Assembly (NCBI RefSeq): GCF_016862435.1
Contig: NZ_BOMY01000001.1
Coordinates: 205,192-269,191, forward strand
Origin: Paractinoplanes tereljensis
Lineage (GTDB): Bacteria > Actinomycetota > Actinomycetes > Mycobacteriales > Micromonosporaceae
Reading direction: 5' to 3'
DNA: 64,000 bases
Shown here: positions 33,750-42,525 of the stretch, one piece after another
How the letters are laid out: each line of letters begins with the position of its first letter
Position numbering within the stretch: position 1 is the stretch's first letter
Position numbers and translations under genes: made by a program
Notes under the pieces: model-generated
Databases searched by the model: none
What the model was told of the DNA's origin: nothing
What the model saw: only the letters and a program-made list of their open reading frames with translations

Positions 33750-36398
33750 GTGGAACGTCGCCGCGTCCTGGCCGGCATGGCCGCCGCCCCGTTTGTACCG
33801 ATGATCCCGAGAGTGGGGAGAGCCGCCGTGCCCGAAGTGCGCCTTACCTGGCTGGAGGGCCGCCCCGGCTCGTCGGCCACCACCACCTGGGGAACCCCGT
33901 GGCCCAAGGGCACCGTCCCGGGCGATCAGACCTTCCGGCTGGCCGATCCGTCGGTGCCGGTGCAGAGCTGGCCGCTCGCCTACTGGCCGGACGGCAGTCT
34001 GAAGTGGAGCGGGCACGCCATCGCGGACGGCGCGCCGTCCGACGCGTACACCCTGCAAGCCGGCACCCCCGATCGCCCAGCGCAACCGGTCGTGGTCACC
34101 GACCGTAAGAAGTACGTCGAGATCGACACCGGGGTGATCGTCGCTCGCGTCCCGCGCAGCGGGCGTGAGCTGATCAGTGAGATCCGCCGGGGCGAGACGG
34201 TGATCGCCCGCGACGGCGTGCTGGTCGCCTATCGCCAGGAGCACATCTCCGACGAACCGTCGCCGCGCCACCTCGTGCAGAGCGACGTGCGGAAAGTGGT
34301 GGTCGAGCAGTCCGGGCCGGTGCGTGCGGTGGTCCGGATCGAGGGGCGGCACGGGACGAACTGGCTGCCGTTCACCGTGCGGCTGGTCTTCTTCGCCGGC
34401 GCCGAAAGCGTCAAGATGATGCACACGTTCGTCTATGACCGGGACGGTTCGAAGGACTACATCGCGGGGCTCGGCGTGCGTTTCAAGGTGCCGATGCGGG
34501 ATGCCGCCTATGACCGGCACATTCGGTTCGTCGGGGACGGGCATGGACAGCTCACCGAGGCCGTTCAAGGCATCACCGGCCTGCGCAGAGACCCCGGACT
34601 CGCGGTCCGCAACGCGCAAATTGCCGGCACGGCTCTGCCCGATCCGGCGACCTGGGATCAACGCGTCACGACCCGCCTGCAATACATTCCATTGTGGGGG
34701 GATTACTCACTCAGCCAGCTGTCCGCAAACGGTTTCACCGTTCGCAAAAGGACCAAGCAGGGGTACGGGTGGGTCAGCGTCGACCAGGGTCAGCGCGCCT
34801 CCGGGCTGGCCTATGTCGGCGGGGTCACCGGTGGGGTGGCGGTCGGGCTCAAGGACTTCTGGCAGCGGCATCCCACCCAACTCGACATCCGGCGGGCGCA
34901 CACCGCCGAGGCCGAGGTGACGGTCTGGCTGTGGTCACCCGACGCCGGGGTGATGGACACCCGCTTCTATCACGACGGGATGGGCCAGGACACCTATCCG
35001 GAGCAGCTCGAAGGCCTCAACATCACGTACGAGGACTACGAACCCGCCTTCGGTACGCCGTACGGCATCTCCCGTACCAATGAATTGGTCTTGTGGGCCT
35101 TGCCGTCGACGCCGACCGCCGAGCGCCTCGGCGCGATGGCCGACCAGGTCCGCACTCCCCCGCAGCTGATCAACCCGGTCGACCACCTGGTCTCCTGCAA
35201 CGTGTTCGGTGGCCTGTTCGCGCCGGTCGACCGGACCGACCCGCTGAAGGCGACCATCGAGGACCACCTCGATTTTCTCTTCGACTTCTATCGCAAGCAG
35301 GTCGAACAGCGGCACTGGTACGGCTTCTGGGACCACGGCGACATCATGCACACCTTCGACGAGGACCGTCTGGTGTGGCGCTACGACGTGGGTGGGTACG
35401 CCTGGGACAATTCGGAATTGTCGCCAGATCTATGGCTCTGGTATGCCTTCTTGCGATCGGGTCGCGCCGACATCTACCGTTTCGCCGAGGCGATGACCCG
35501 GCACACCGGCGAGGTCGACGTCTATCACCTGGGCAAATGGGCCGGCCTCGGCACCCGGCACGGTGTGCAGCACTGGGCCGACAGCGCCAAGCAGCAGCGC
35601 ATCAGCACGGCCATCTACCGCCGGATCTACTACTACCTGACCGCCGACGAACGCACCGGTGACCTGCTCTCCGAACTTGTCGACTCGGACCGTACGTTCC
35701 TGGTGCTCGACCCGATCCGCAAGATCCGCACCGAGCCGTACACCCCCGACCCGCACGCCCTGTCGATCGGCCTCGGCACCGACTGGAGCGGCCTGGCCGC
35801 CGCCTGGCTGACCGAGTGGGAACGGAAGGGACCGCTGTGGGAGACGGCGAAGGCGAAACTGCTCGGCACGATGGAGACGATCGGCGCGATGCCGAACGGC
35901 TTCGTCACCGGCAGCGGCCTGTACGACCTGGACACCGGCCGGTTCGCGCCGGTGGCCGGCAAGACCGTCAGCGTGTCGCACCTGAGCGCGATGTTCGGCC
36001 AGGTGGAGATCTGCGCCGAGGTCATCGACCTGGTCGACCTGCCGGCGTTCGAGGCGGCCTGGTTGCAGTACTGCCGGCTGTTCAACGCCACGGCGGCCGA
36101 GCAGACCGCCGAGTGCGGGGCCGCGTTCGGCAACCTGATCCTGCGCCAGGGTCACGCCCGGCTCACCGCGTACGCGGCGGTGCGACTGAACAGCGCCGCG
36201 CTGACTCAGCGGGCCTGGCGCGACTTCTACACCGGTGACGGTTACGGCCCGGCCCTGCCGTGGAAGAGCGAGCGAGTGACGACCACGCTGACCCCGACCG
36301 ACGCCGCGAAGTGGGTCTCCACCAACACGACCGCGCTCTACGGCCTGGCCGCGATCCAGAACCTGGCCCTGGTCGGCGACCAGATCATCGCGCCCTGA
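33750..36398 (+). CDS. PcRGLX/YetA-like exo-rhamnogalacturonan-lyase family protein
   Basis: 882 residues, size as in YetA of B. subtilis and the fungal exo-RG lyase PcRGLX (PL26-related). The N-terminus has an ERRRVLAG twin-arginine-like stretch and hydrophobic segment, so Tat export is possible. The N-terminal RIFT-barrel domain is visible around LTWLEGRPGSSATTTWGTPWP and WPLAYWPDGSLKWSGHAI; the remainder has Trp/Asp-rich segments (WYGFWDHGDIMHTFDEDR, WLWYAFLRSGRADIYRFAEAMTRH). It follows LplABC-type genes as yetA follows lplABC, and probably degrades the transported or a related polysaccharide; the activity is not proven. GTG 33750 has AAGGAG upstream. Confidence 0.82.
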   Translation: MERRRVLAGMAAAPFVPMIPRVGRAAVPEVRLTWLEGRPGSSATTTWGTPWPKGTVPGDQTFRLADPSVPVQSWPLAYWPDGSLKWSGHAIADGAPSDAYTLQAGTPDRPAQPVVVTDRKKYVEIDTGVIVARVPRSGRELISEIRRGETVIARDGVLVAYRQEHISDEPSPRHLVQSDVRKVVVEQSGPVRAVVRIEGRHGTNWLPFTVRLVFFAGAESVKMMHTFVYDRDGSKDYIAGLGVRFKVPMRDAAYDRHIRFVGDGHGQLTEAVQGITGLRRDPGLAVRNAQIAGTALPDPATWDQRVTTRLQYIPLWGDYSLSQLSANGFTVRKRTKQGYGWVSVDQGQRASGLAYVGGVTGGVAVGLKDFWQRHPTQLDIRRAHTAEAEVTVWLWSPDAGVMDTRFYHDGMGQDTYPEQLEGLNITYEDYEPAFGTPYGISRTNELVLWALPSTPTAERLGAMADQVRTPPQLINPVDHLVSCNVFGGLFAPVDRTDPLKATIEDHLDFLFDFYRKQVEQRHWYGFWDHGDIMHTFDEDRLVWRYDVGGYAWDNSELSPDLWLWYAFLRSGRADIYRFAEAMTRHTGEVDVYHLGKWAGLGTRHGVQHWADSAKQQRISTAIYRRIYYYLTADERTGDLLSELVDSDRTFLVLDPIRKIRTEPYTPDPHALSIGLGTDWSGLAAAWLTEWERKGPLWETAKAKLLGTMETIGAMPNGFVTGSGLYDLDTGRFAPVAGKTVSVSHLSAMFGQVEICAEVIDLVDLPAFEAAWLQYCRLFNATAAEQTAECGAAFGNLILRQGHARLTAYAAVRLNSAALTQRAWRDFYTGDGYGPALPWKSERVTTTLTPTDAAKWVSTNTTALYGLAAIQNLALVGDQIIAP

Positions 36399-37023
36399 GC
36401 AACCCGTCGACGAAGGCTCGCAGGCCCGGGACGTAGGTGTCCCGGGCCGCGAGAACCGGCCACTGCGGCCCGATCGCGGCCAGCCGCGGCGTCTGCTCGG
36501 GGTCGAAGCCGGTGAAGTCACCGGCTTTTTTCGTGCTGGAGTTCACGCGCACCAGAATCTCGCCGACCGTGTAGTACCAGATGCTGCGGAACACGTCGAC
36601 GGCCTGTTCCTGCGTGCATCCGCTGTCCACGGCGGCCGCCACAATCGTTTCCACGAGCCGGATGGCCGAGCCGCCCAGCAGCCCCAGGAAGCCGTCGGTG
36701 GTCAGCACCTCGGCGGCCCACGGCCAGCCGGCCAGGGTGTCGCGCATCGCGGCCGCGGCCACCACGATCCGCTCCCGCGGATCGGCCGGCAGCTCCGGGA
36801 ACGGGGCCTGCGCCGCGTACTCGTTGAGCAGCAGAAGCAGCAGGTCCTCCTTGTCCCGCACGTGGTGGTAGAGGGTCGTCGCGCCGATGCCCAGCTCGCC
36901 GGCCAGCCGGCGGATCGTCAGCTTCTCCCAGCCACCCTCGTCGATGAGCCCGCGGGCCGCGGCCAGGATCGCCGCGCGCGAGGTGACCGGTGGTCGGCCG
37001 GTGCGGCCGTTCGATGTTGGCAC
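36385..37023 (-). CDS. TetR-family repressor of the adjacent MFS gene
   Basis: 212 residues. The HTH is LTIRRLAGELGIGATTLYHHVRDKEDL (about residues 40-66), the remainder a helical ligand-binding domain. GTG 37023 lies 34 bases from the MFS start; between them, and covering the MFS start codon, is a 24-bp perfect palindrome that is the obvious operator for this protein. It most likely represses the exporter and itself. Its 3' end overlaps the YetA-like gene by 14 bases, convergently. Confidence 0.9.
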   Translation of the reverse strand: MPTSNGRTGRPPVTSRAAILAAARGLIDEGGWEKLTIRRLAGELGIGATTLYHHVRDKEDLLLLLLNEYAAQAPFPELPADPRERIVVAAAAMRDTLAGWPWAAEVLTTDGFLGLLGGSAIRLVETIVAAAVDSGCTQEQAVDVFRSIWYYTVGEILVRVNSSTKKAGDFTGFDPEQTPRLAAIGPQWPVLAARDTYVPGLRAFVDGLLRAR

Positions 37024-37046
37024 CCCACCATCTTGCGTCGTCTGCT

Positions 37047-37070
37047 ACTTTCGGAACATGTTCCGAAAGT
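37047..37070. promoter_or_regulatory. 24-bp perfect palindromic operator over the MFS start codon
   Basis: ACTTTCGGAACA (37047-37058) is followed directly by its exact reverse complement TGTTCCGAAAGT (37059-37070). The ATG of the MFS exporter (37058-37060) lies at the centre of the dyad, and TACTTT at 37046-37051 is a candidate -10 box whose start point would be at the ATG, so the message may be leaderless. A bound repressor would cover both promoter and start. Confidence 0.8.
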
Positions 37071-38482
37071 CGAACCGCACACTGACTGCCGTTGCCCTAG
37101 TGCAATTCATGGTGTCGCTGGACCTCTCGGTGGTGAACGTCGGACTTCCCCGGATCGCGGCCGGCCTGGGCTTCAGCCCCGCCGGCCTGACCTGGGTGAT
37201 CCACGCCTACGCCCTGACTTTCGGCGGCCTGCTCCTGCTCGGCGGCAAGGCCGCCGACCGCTTCGGCCGCAAGCGCATCCTGCTGCTCGGCCTGGCCGTC
37301 TTCGGCGCCGCTTCGCTGATCGGCGGCTTCGCCCAGAACCCCGGCCACCTGGTCGCCGCCCGAGCCGCCCAGGGCGTCGGCGCCGCCGCCCTGTCCCCTG
37401 CCGCGCTGGCGCTGCTCACCGCGGCGTTCCCGAGCGGCAAGCCCCGGGTCCGGGCCTTCGGCGTGTGGGCCGCGACCAACGCGGCCGGCGGCGCCCTGGG
37501 CGTGCTGATCGGCGGCGTCCTCACCCAGTACGCCGGATGGCGCTGGGTGATGTTCGTCAGCGTGCCGATGGCCGCGGTCGCTCTGGTTCTGGCCCTGCGC
37601 GGCGTCCCCGCCGACCGCCCGGTCGCCCCCACCGGCCGCCCCGACGTGCTCGGTGCCGTGCTGGCCACGGCCGGCATGGGCCTGCTGGTCTTCGGCATCG
37701 TGCGCACCGACCGGCAGGCCTGGACCTCCCCGCCCACTCTTCTCACCCTCGCCGCGGCGGTTGCCCTGCTGGCCGCCTTCGTGGCCGTCGAACGCCGCAC
37801 CAGCCGCGACCCCCTGATCCGCCTGGCGCTGCTGACCAACCGCGCGGTGGCCGGCGCGAACGCGTACAACCTGCTGGTCGGAGCGGCGATCACCGCTACG
37901 TTCTACTTCGCGTCCCTCTACCTGCAGCGCGTCCTGGGCATCGGCCCGGCGCCGGCCGGCGTGATGTTCCTGCCGTTCGCCCTGGGCGTGGTCACCGGCA
38001 GCATCCTGGCCATCAAGCTCGGCTACCGCTTCGCGGCAAGGTCCATCCTGATCGGCGGCGCCCTGCTGACGGCGGCCGGCTTCGCCTGGTTCAGCCGGAT
38101 CAGCCCCGACGGCTCATTCCTGACCGACGTCCTGGGCCCATCGATAGTCGCCAGCATCGGCTTCGGCCTATGCCTGGGCCCCCTGGTCTCGATAGCCACC
38201 GCCGGCGTGGCCCCGTCAGAGTCCGGCACCGCCTCCGGCCTCCTGAACAGCTCCCGCCAGATAGGCGCGTCGCTGGGCTTGGCCGCCCTGAGCACAGCCG
38301 CCCAACACCAATCCGGCCCACTACCCACCCCCGCCGCCCTGACAAGCGGCTACGCCCTGGCCCTCCTCATCAGCGCCATCCTCCTGCTCGCCGCAGCCGC
38401 CATCGCCGCGACCGTCCTCCGCCGCCCCAGCCTGACGGCCGTCGCCGAGCCACCCAAAGCCGCAGTAATGGCGCAAGACTAG
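37058..38482 (+). CDS. MFS drug exporter, DHA2-like
   Basis: 474 residues with about 14 hydrophobic spans. Motif D1 (LDLSVVNVGLP), motif A (GGKAADRFGRKRIL) and motif C (NAAGGALGVLIGGVL) mark it as a DHA2 multidrug exporter. ATG 37058 lies at the centre of the palindromic operator; the first 17 residues (FRKSNRTLTAVALVQF) precede the first helix normally, which supports this start over the ATG at 37109. Control is by the divergent TetR protein, probably released by the exported compound. Sits beside the glycan-uptake locus but no shared function is evident. Confidence 0.9.
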   Translation: MFRKSNRTLTAVALVQFMVSLDLSVVNVGLPRIAAGLGFSPAGLTWVIHAYALTFGGLLLLGGKAADRFGRKRILLLGLAVFGAASLIGGFAQNPGHLVAARAAQGVGAAALSPAALALLTAAFPSGKPRVRAFGVWAATNAAGGALGVLIGGVLTQYAGWRWVMFVSVPMAAVALVLALRGVPADRPVAPTGRPDVLGAVLATAGMGLLVFGIVRTDRQAWTSPPTLLTLAAAVALLAAFVAVERRTSRDPLIRLALLTNRAVAGANAYNLLVGAAITATFYFASLYLQRVLGIGPAPAGVMFLPFALGVVTGSILAIKLGYRFAARSILIGGALLTAAGFAWFSRISPDGSFLTDVLGPSIVASIGFGLCLGPLVSIATAGVAPSESGTASGLLNSSRQIGASLGLAALSTAAQHQSGPLPTPAALTSGYALALLISAILLLAAAAIAATVLRRPSLTAVAEPPKAAVMAQD

Positions 38483-38540
38483 TTTGTGTACGTCAACTAG
38501 TCATGTAGCATCTCGTCGATTGCCAACGAAAGGGGTTGTA

Positions 38541-38719
38541 ATGCCGATCGATGTGTACCTCGCAGTGAGGAGTGGGGACGGGACATCGTCACCGCGATGA
38601 AACGAGTCTTCGAGGCATTCCCAGAGGACACGCTGCGGATTTTCTTCGGCCTCGATACGACCGGACAGACCGTGGTCGTGGAAGAGATCGAGTTCGACCT
38701 CCCGGAGCGGGCGGTCTGA
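38541..38719 (+). pseudogene. remnant of Rpn/PD-(D/E)XK-type nuclease gene, copy 1
   Basis: ATG 38541 begins MPIDVYLAV in one frame, then the recognisable part GRDIVTAMKRVFEAFPED, TLRIFFGLDTTGQTVVVEE follows in another, ending at TGA 38717-38719. That part aligns with RDYDGLFKTVLEANPAD, TVRIFFGLETDGREVVLEG of the gene at 39742. Only the first ~50 residues of a ~290-residue protein remain, with a frameshift near 38570, so it cannot make the enzyme. The bases before the ATG (TCGTCGAT, GAAAGGGG) also resemble those before the other copy, so the promoter region was duplicated too. Confidence 0.65.
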
Positions 38720-38765
38720 GCTTCGGGGGACACTTGCCCACTCGCTGATCGATTAGGGTTGGCGG

Positions 38766-39629
38766 GTGGGCTCTGCCATCGATTTTTCCGGATATCTGCA
38801 GCGCCTTGGGGTGGATCGGGAACCGCCCAGCCTGGACGGGCTTACGGCCCTGCATCGGGCTCACGCCGAGCGGGTGCCCTATGAATGTCTGGAAATCTGG
38901 CTTGGCCGTCCTACCACCGTCGAACCTGCGGATTCGATCGGGCGGATTCTTCAAGGGCGTGGCGGCTACTGCTTTCACCTCAACGGGGCTTTCTCGGCAC
39001 TGTTGACGGAGCTCGGGTATGCCGTCACCCGGCACTACGGCGGGGTGCAGGGCAACGCGACGCATCCGGCCGGCGCGGCCGGCAACCACCTTGTGCTTAC
39101 CGTCTCGGGACTGCCTTCCGACGAGGCTCCCGACGGGAACTGGCTGGTTGACCTCGGCATGGGGGACGGGATCTACGAACCGCTGCCGCTGGCCGAGGGT
39201 GAATACCAGCAGGGGCCATTCCGGTATCGGCTGTCGCGGTCCGTGGCGGAGCCCGGTGGCTGGCGGTTCGAGCACGACCCGCGGGGCGGATTCCTCGGGA
39301 TGGACTTCCGCGGCGAGAGTGTGGAGATGTCGGCGTTCGCCGCCAAGCACCACGAACTCTCCACCTCGCCCGACTCCGGCTTCGTGCGGATCGCCACCGT
39401 GCAGCGGCGGGACGCCCACGGCACCGACGTCGTGCGCGGGCTGGTGCTCAGCCGGACCGGTGACGTCGAGCAGAAGACAAACCTCGAGCGGCGGGACGAC
39501 TACTTCGCGGCGCTGGCCGACGTCTTCGGGATCACTCTCGACGACGTCGGCCCGGCCGAACGCGACGCACTCTGGCGACGCCTCGCCGAAGCGCACGAGA
39601 AGTGGCTGACGAGCACCAACCCTCGGTAG
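38766..39629 (+). CDS. arylamine N-acetyltransferase
   Basis: 287 residues with the NAT catalytic triad in order: C69 (RGGYCFHLN), H108 (AGNHLVL) and D129 (WLVDLGMGDG). The enzyme transfers acetyl from acetyl-CoA to aromatic amines or hydrazines, and in actinomycetes related enzymes close amide rings in ansamycin-type metabolites. GTG 38766 is used. It lies between two decayed copies of a Rpn-type gene, so it may have been inserted by recombination between them, or they may be flanking relics of an older duplication. No biosynthetic cluster adjoins it. Confidence 0.93.
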   Translation: MGSAIDFSGYLQRLGVDREPPSLDGLTALHRAHAERVPYECLEIWLGRPTTVEPADSIGRILQGRGGYCFHLNGAFSALLTELGYAVTRHYGGVQGNATHPAGAAGNHLVLTVSGLPSDEAPDGNWLVDLGMGDGIYEPLPLAEGEYQQGPFRYRLSRSVAEPGGWRFEHDPRGGFLGMDFRGESVEMSAFAAKHHELSTSPDSGFVRIATVQRRDAHGTDVVRGLVLSRTGDVEQKTNLERRDDYFAALADVFGITLDDVGPAERDALWRRLAEAHEKWLTSTNPR

Positions 39630-39741
39630 ACGTCAAGGACCGACGAACGCCATCACAAGACCAAAATTTGGCATCCAGCTAGTAGTCATTAGTCACCTTG
39701 TCGTGTAACTTCGTTGGCGTTCGTCGATGAAGGGACGGGGA

Positions 39742-40345
39742 ATGCCGACCGACACACCGCCAAGCGGCAAGGCGCAGGCGCGGGACTACGACGGCCTGTT
39801 CAAAACAGTGCTGGAGGCCAATCCAGCCGACACCGTGAGGATCTTCTTTGGCTTAGAAACGGACGGCCGGGAAGTTGTACTGGAAGGGCCGACCGAGCAA
39901 CAGCGACATCTCACCCGAAGCAGGGACAAGACCTACATCCTCCGCCGGGACGAGGAGGAGCAAGACCGAGCTGAGAAGGACGGCCTGCCCGTGCCCATGC
40001 ACGAGGTGTGCCACATCGAGATTCAGGTAGAGCGCGTGGCGGGATTCCAGGAGCGGATGGTCTCCTACCGAGGCAGTCGTGATTGAGCTGGTCGAGACGC
40101 TGGCGAGGAGAGGTATGGACGACATCCTGGAAAAGACCTCGGTGGGCCGCGACATCGCCCGCCGCAACCGCGAAGAGGGCCGCGAAGAGGGACACGCCGA
40201 TTCGATGGTGCTGTTGCTGCGGCTCAACTACGGAGATATCGACGACCTGCAGGAACTCGCCCACAAGCTGGTGGCAACCAACCATGAACAGCACCTGAAG
40301 TGGGTCACGGATCGCGTTCCGCTGGAGCAGCTCCGCTCAGTTTGA
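39742..40345 (+). pseudogene. Rpn/PD-(D/E)XK-type nuclease gene, copy 2, internal deletion and frameshift
   Basis: ATG 39742 opens MPTDTPPSGKAQARDYDGLF and runs through HIEIQVERVAGFQERMVSYRG, the N-terminal third of a Rpn/PD-(D/E)XK-like protein. At about 40065-40080 the frame changes and the text jumps to the C-terminal third: VVIELVETLARRGMDD, RRNREEGREEGHADSM, YGDIDDLQELAHKL, ending at TGA 40345. About 100 residues of the middle, including parts of the nuclease core, are missing. GAAGGGACGGGG precedes the start. Homologous to the remnant at 38541; probably non-functional. Confidence 0.7.
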
Positions 40346-40354
40346 GGGCGGCGT

Positions 40355-40381
40355 CTGGCGCGCCTCGCCGAGGCGCGCCAG
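40355..40381. terminator. bidirectional hairpin terminator
   Basis: CTGGCGCGCCTCG and CGAGGCGCGCCAG form a perfect 13-bp stem around a single base. It sits between the convergent Rpn remnant (ends 40345) and the membrane protein (ends 40389), so it can stop transcripts from both sides. No T-run follows, as is common in high-GC actinomycetes. Confidence 0.65.
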
Positions 40382-40388
40382 CAGGCGG

Positions 40389-41549
40389 TCAGCCGTCGGT
40401 GATGGTCAGGGCCGACATTCCAGCGACCGCCTGCACGTCGAAGCCTGCCTCGCCGCTCCCCCAGCCGTTTGCGGTGAAGGACTGGCCCGGGGCTATGCCC
40501 TTGTGGGTGGCGCCGGCCAAGGTCACCTCGCCGGCACCCGATTGCACCTGCACCCGCACGGGGGTCGCGCCGGCCAGTTTCACCAGGAACTGGTCCACTC
40601 CCCCGGCCATCCGGACCGGGACCACGGTCGTCGGCACCGGCAGGGTCAGGTCTATCCGGCTGGCGCCGCCCAGCAGGTCTACGCCGTCCACCTCCGCGCC
40701 GGTCAGGTCTACCGTCGTCTGGGCGGTGCCGCCGTTCAGCTGCAGTGTCCAGCGCACCGCGTTGTTCAGCACGATCGTCACCTCGGACGGGCCGCCGTGC
40801 TCGCCGGGCGGCAGGCGCAGCTGGACCGTGCCGTCGGCCTCGTCCACCTTCGGGGTCACGCCGCTTCCTGCGGGGGTGGTCACCCGGTAGAGGTCGTCGC
40901 CCAGGTCGTCGGTGTGCAGGCGGACCGCGGCGGCGCCGTCTACCAGCTCGAACTTGGCCGACTCGCGGCCGTTCACCGGGCCGCTTACCGCGTCGCCGCT
41001 GACCCCGGTCTGGCCTACCGCCTCGGTGCGGTCCGCCGAGGTGCCGACCCAGCGCGGGGCGACCAGGATCGCCGCCGCCATTCCGGCCAGGAACAGGACC
41101 ACCCCGGCCACCACCAGCGGGCGCCGATAGCGGCGGACCCGCGCACCCTGCGCCGCCTCGGCCCCCTCGGGGGCGCCCCAGCCGGGCAGCTCGAAGCCCT
41201 GGTGGGTGGTGAGGAGGTGGAGGTCGTCGTCCGAGTCGTCGTAGGGGTCGGCGGGCGGGGGGTACTCGGGGGCCTCGACCGGCTCGAAGCCGACCGGGTC
41301 GGTGTCCTCCTCGGCCGGCGCCGGCCACGCGCCGGTCAGCTCCTCGTCGTAGGGGGTCTGCGCCGGGTAGTTCTGGGCCAGCGGGCCCGCCACCGGATAA
41401 CGCTCCACCGGGTGCTCGCCGGTGGCGTACTCCTCCGCCCCGGGCCGGTCTCCCTGAAACACCTCGGCGGGGCCGTAGTCGTCGCCGACATAGTCGTCGT
41501 AGTCGAAGACGTCAGCGGGCGGATCGTCGCCGGACGGGTTGGGCGCCAT
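40389..41549 (-). CDS. single-pass membrane protein with acidic N-terminus, hypothetical
   Basis: 386 residues. The first ~130 residues are acidic, Tyr/Pro-rich and disordered in look (FDYDDYVGDDYGPAEVF), then a Arg-rich stop-transfer edge and one membrane helix (PLVVAGVVLFLAGMAAAILV), then a C-terminal beta-rich extracytoplasmic domain (DGTVQLRLPPGEHGGPSEVTI, TTVDLTGAEVDGVDLLGGAS) of unknown family. ATG 41549 has AGGAGG six bases upstream; the frame continues upstream without support. It is divergent from the urease operon but separated from it by about 300 bp. I do not recognise the family. Confidence 0.7.
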   Translation of the reverse strand: MAPNPSGDDPPADVFDYDDYVGDDYGPAEVFQGDRPGAEEYATGEHPVERYPVAGPLAQNYPAQTPYDEELTGAWPAPAEEDTDPVGFEPVEAPEYPPPADPYDDSDDDLHLLTTHQGFELPGWGAPEGAEAAQGARVRRYRRPLVVAGVVLFLAGMAAAILVAPRWVGTSADRTEAVGQTGVSGDAVSGPVNGRESAKFELVDGAAAVRLHTDDLGDDLYRVTTPAGSGVTPKVDEADGTVQLRLPPGEHGGPSEVTIVLNNAVRWTLQLNGGTAQTTVDLTGAEVDGVDLLGGASRIDLTLPVPTTVVPVRMAGGVDQFLVKLAGATPVRVQVQSGAGEVTLAGATHKGIAPGQSFTANGWGSGEAGFDVQAVAGMSALTITDG

Positions 41550-41797
41550 CGTTCCTCCTGGGACGGAGTCGGCACCATCCGGCGCGGCTCCTCGGCAATC
41601 ACTACGGACGGGAGGCACTCCGGGGTTGACTTGAAGTAAGAGTGACCACCGGGGCCGGGCCGGCGGCCGGAAACGGCCGTAAGCACCGACTGGCTGATCC
41701 GCTCGATCCGGGACTTCTCATGCCCGTATTTTCAAAGGGCTTTGTTCTTGCCGTTTTTGCTGGTCGGGAATGGGCACCGTGCTTCGATTCAGGTGCG

Positions 41798-41813
41798 GTA
41801 ACACGTGGGAAAC
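41798..41813 (+). promoter_or_regulatory. GlnR-like box upstream of the urease operon
   Basis: GTAAC-acgtgg-GAAAC matches the GTNAC-N6-GAAAC half-pair of the actinomycete nitrogen regulator GlnR. It lies 42 bases before the ureA start. A second half-pair, usual in strong GlnR sites, is not clear. The remainder of the 305-bp gap 41550-41854 shows no gene and no other obvious signal. Confidence 0.65.
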
Positions 41814-41854
41814 TTCCGGCTGCGAGCATTTCGCCGGGAATCAGGGAGGCTCGT

Positions 41855-42157
41855 TTGTTCCTCAGCCAGCACGAGCAGGAACGCTTGCTCATTCACGTCG
41901 CGGCCGACGTGGCCCGGCGCCGGCAAGAGCGTGGGCTCAAGCTCAACCATCCGGAGGCGACCGCGATCATCGTGGCGTTCCTGCTGGAAGGGGCGCGGGA
42001 CGGGCGCACGGTGGCCGATCTGATGGACGCCGGGCGGCGCGTGCTGACCCGCGACGACGTCATGGAGGGTGTGCCCGAGATGCTGGGTGAGGTGCAGGTC
42101 GAGGCGACTTTCCCGGACGGGACCAAGCTCGTCACCGTGCACGGGCCGATCGCATGA
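41855..42157 (+). CDS. ureA: urease subunit gamma
   Basis: 100 residues, the exact usual size. It starts [23 protein letters not shown] and carries the family segments [21 protein letters not shown] and [24 protein letters not shown]. It is one of the three subunits of urease, which splits urea to ammonia and carbamate in the cytoplasm. The start codon is TTG 41855 with GGGAGG six bases upstream; the frame is open further upstream but that part is not urease. Its stop overlaps the ureB start (ATGA). A GlnR-like box lies 42 bases upstream, fitting nitrogen control. Confidence 0.95.
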   Translation: MFLSQHEQERLLIHVAADVARRRQERGLKLNHPEATAIIVAFLLEGARDGRTVADLMDAGRRVLTRDDVMEGVPEMLGEVQVEATFPDGTKLVTVHGPIA

Positions 42158-42525
42158 TTCCGGGCGAGGTTCTTCTCGGTGACGGCGCGATTGAGATCAA
42201 CCCGGGGCGTGAGGTGTTGTCGCTGACCGTGCGTAACACCGGGGACCGGCCCGTTCAGGTCGGTTCGCATTTCCACTTCGCCGAGTCGAACGCGGCGCTC
42301 GACTTCGACCGCACCGCGGCCTGGGGTTATCGGCTCGCGGTGCCGGCCGGCACGTCGGTGCGTTTCGAGCCGGGCATGCCCCGCGACGTCGACCTGGTCG
42401 CCCTGGCCGGCAACCGGATCGTGCCGGGCCTGCGCGGCCTGGCCGGCGGTTCCCTGGACGGCGTGGAAATTGAGCCGCCGCCGGCCCCGACCGAAGAAGA
42501 ACCAGAGAACGGCAGCCCGCGATGA
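42154..42525 (+). CDS. ureB: urease subunit beta
   Basis: 123 residues. The beta-subunit core is complete: [58 protein letters not shown] and [20 protein letters not shown]. The last ~20 residues ([14 protein letters not shown]) are an acidic tail beyond the usual end. ATG 42154 overlaps the ureA stop and its own TGA overlaps the ureC ATG, so all three subunits are made in step. Confidence 0.96.
   Translation: MIPGEVLLGDGAIEINPGREVLSLTVRNTGDRPVQVGSHFHFAESNAALDFDRTAAWGYRLAVPAGTSVRFEPGMPRDVDLVALAGNRIVPGLRGLAGGSLDGVEIEPPPAPTEEEPENGSPR

Noticed and set aside
36887..37057. Longer N-terminus for the MFS exporter upstream of 37058
   Set aside because: The added part overlaps the divergent tetR gene and has no exporter character.
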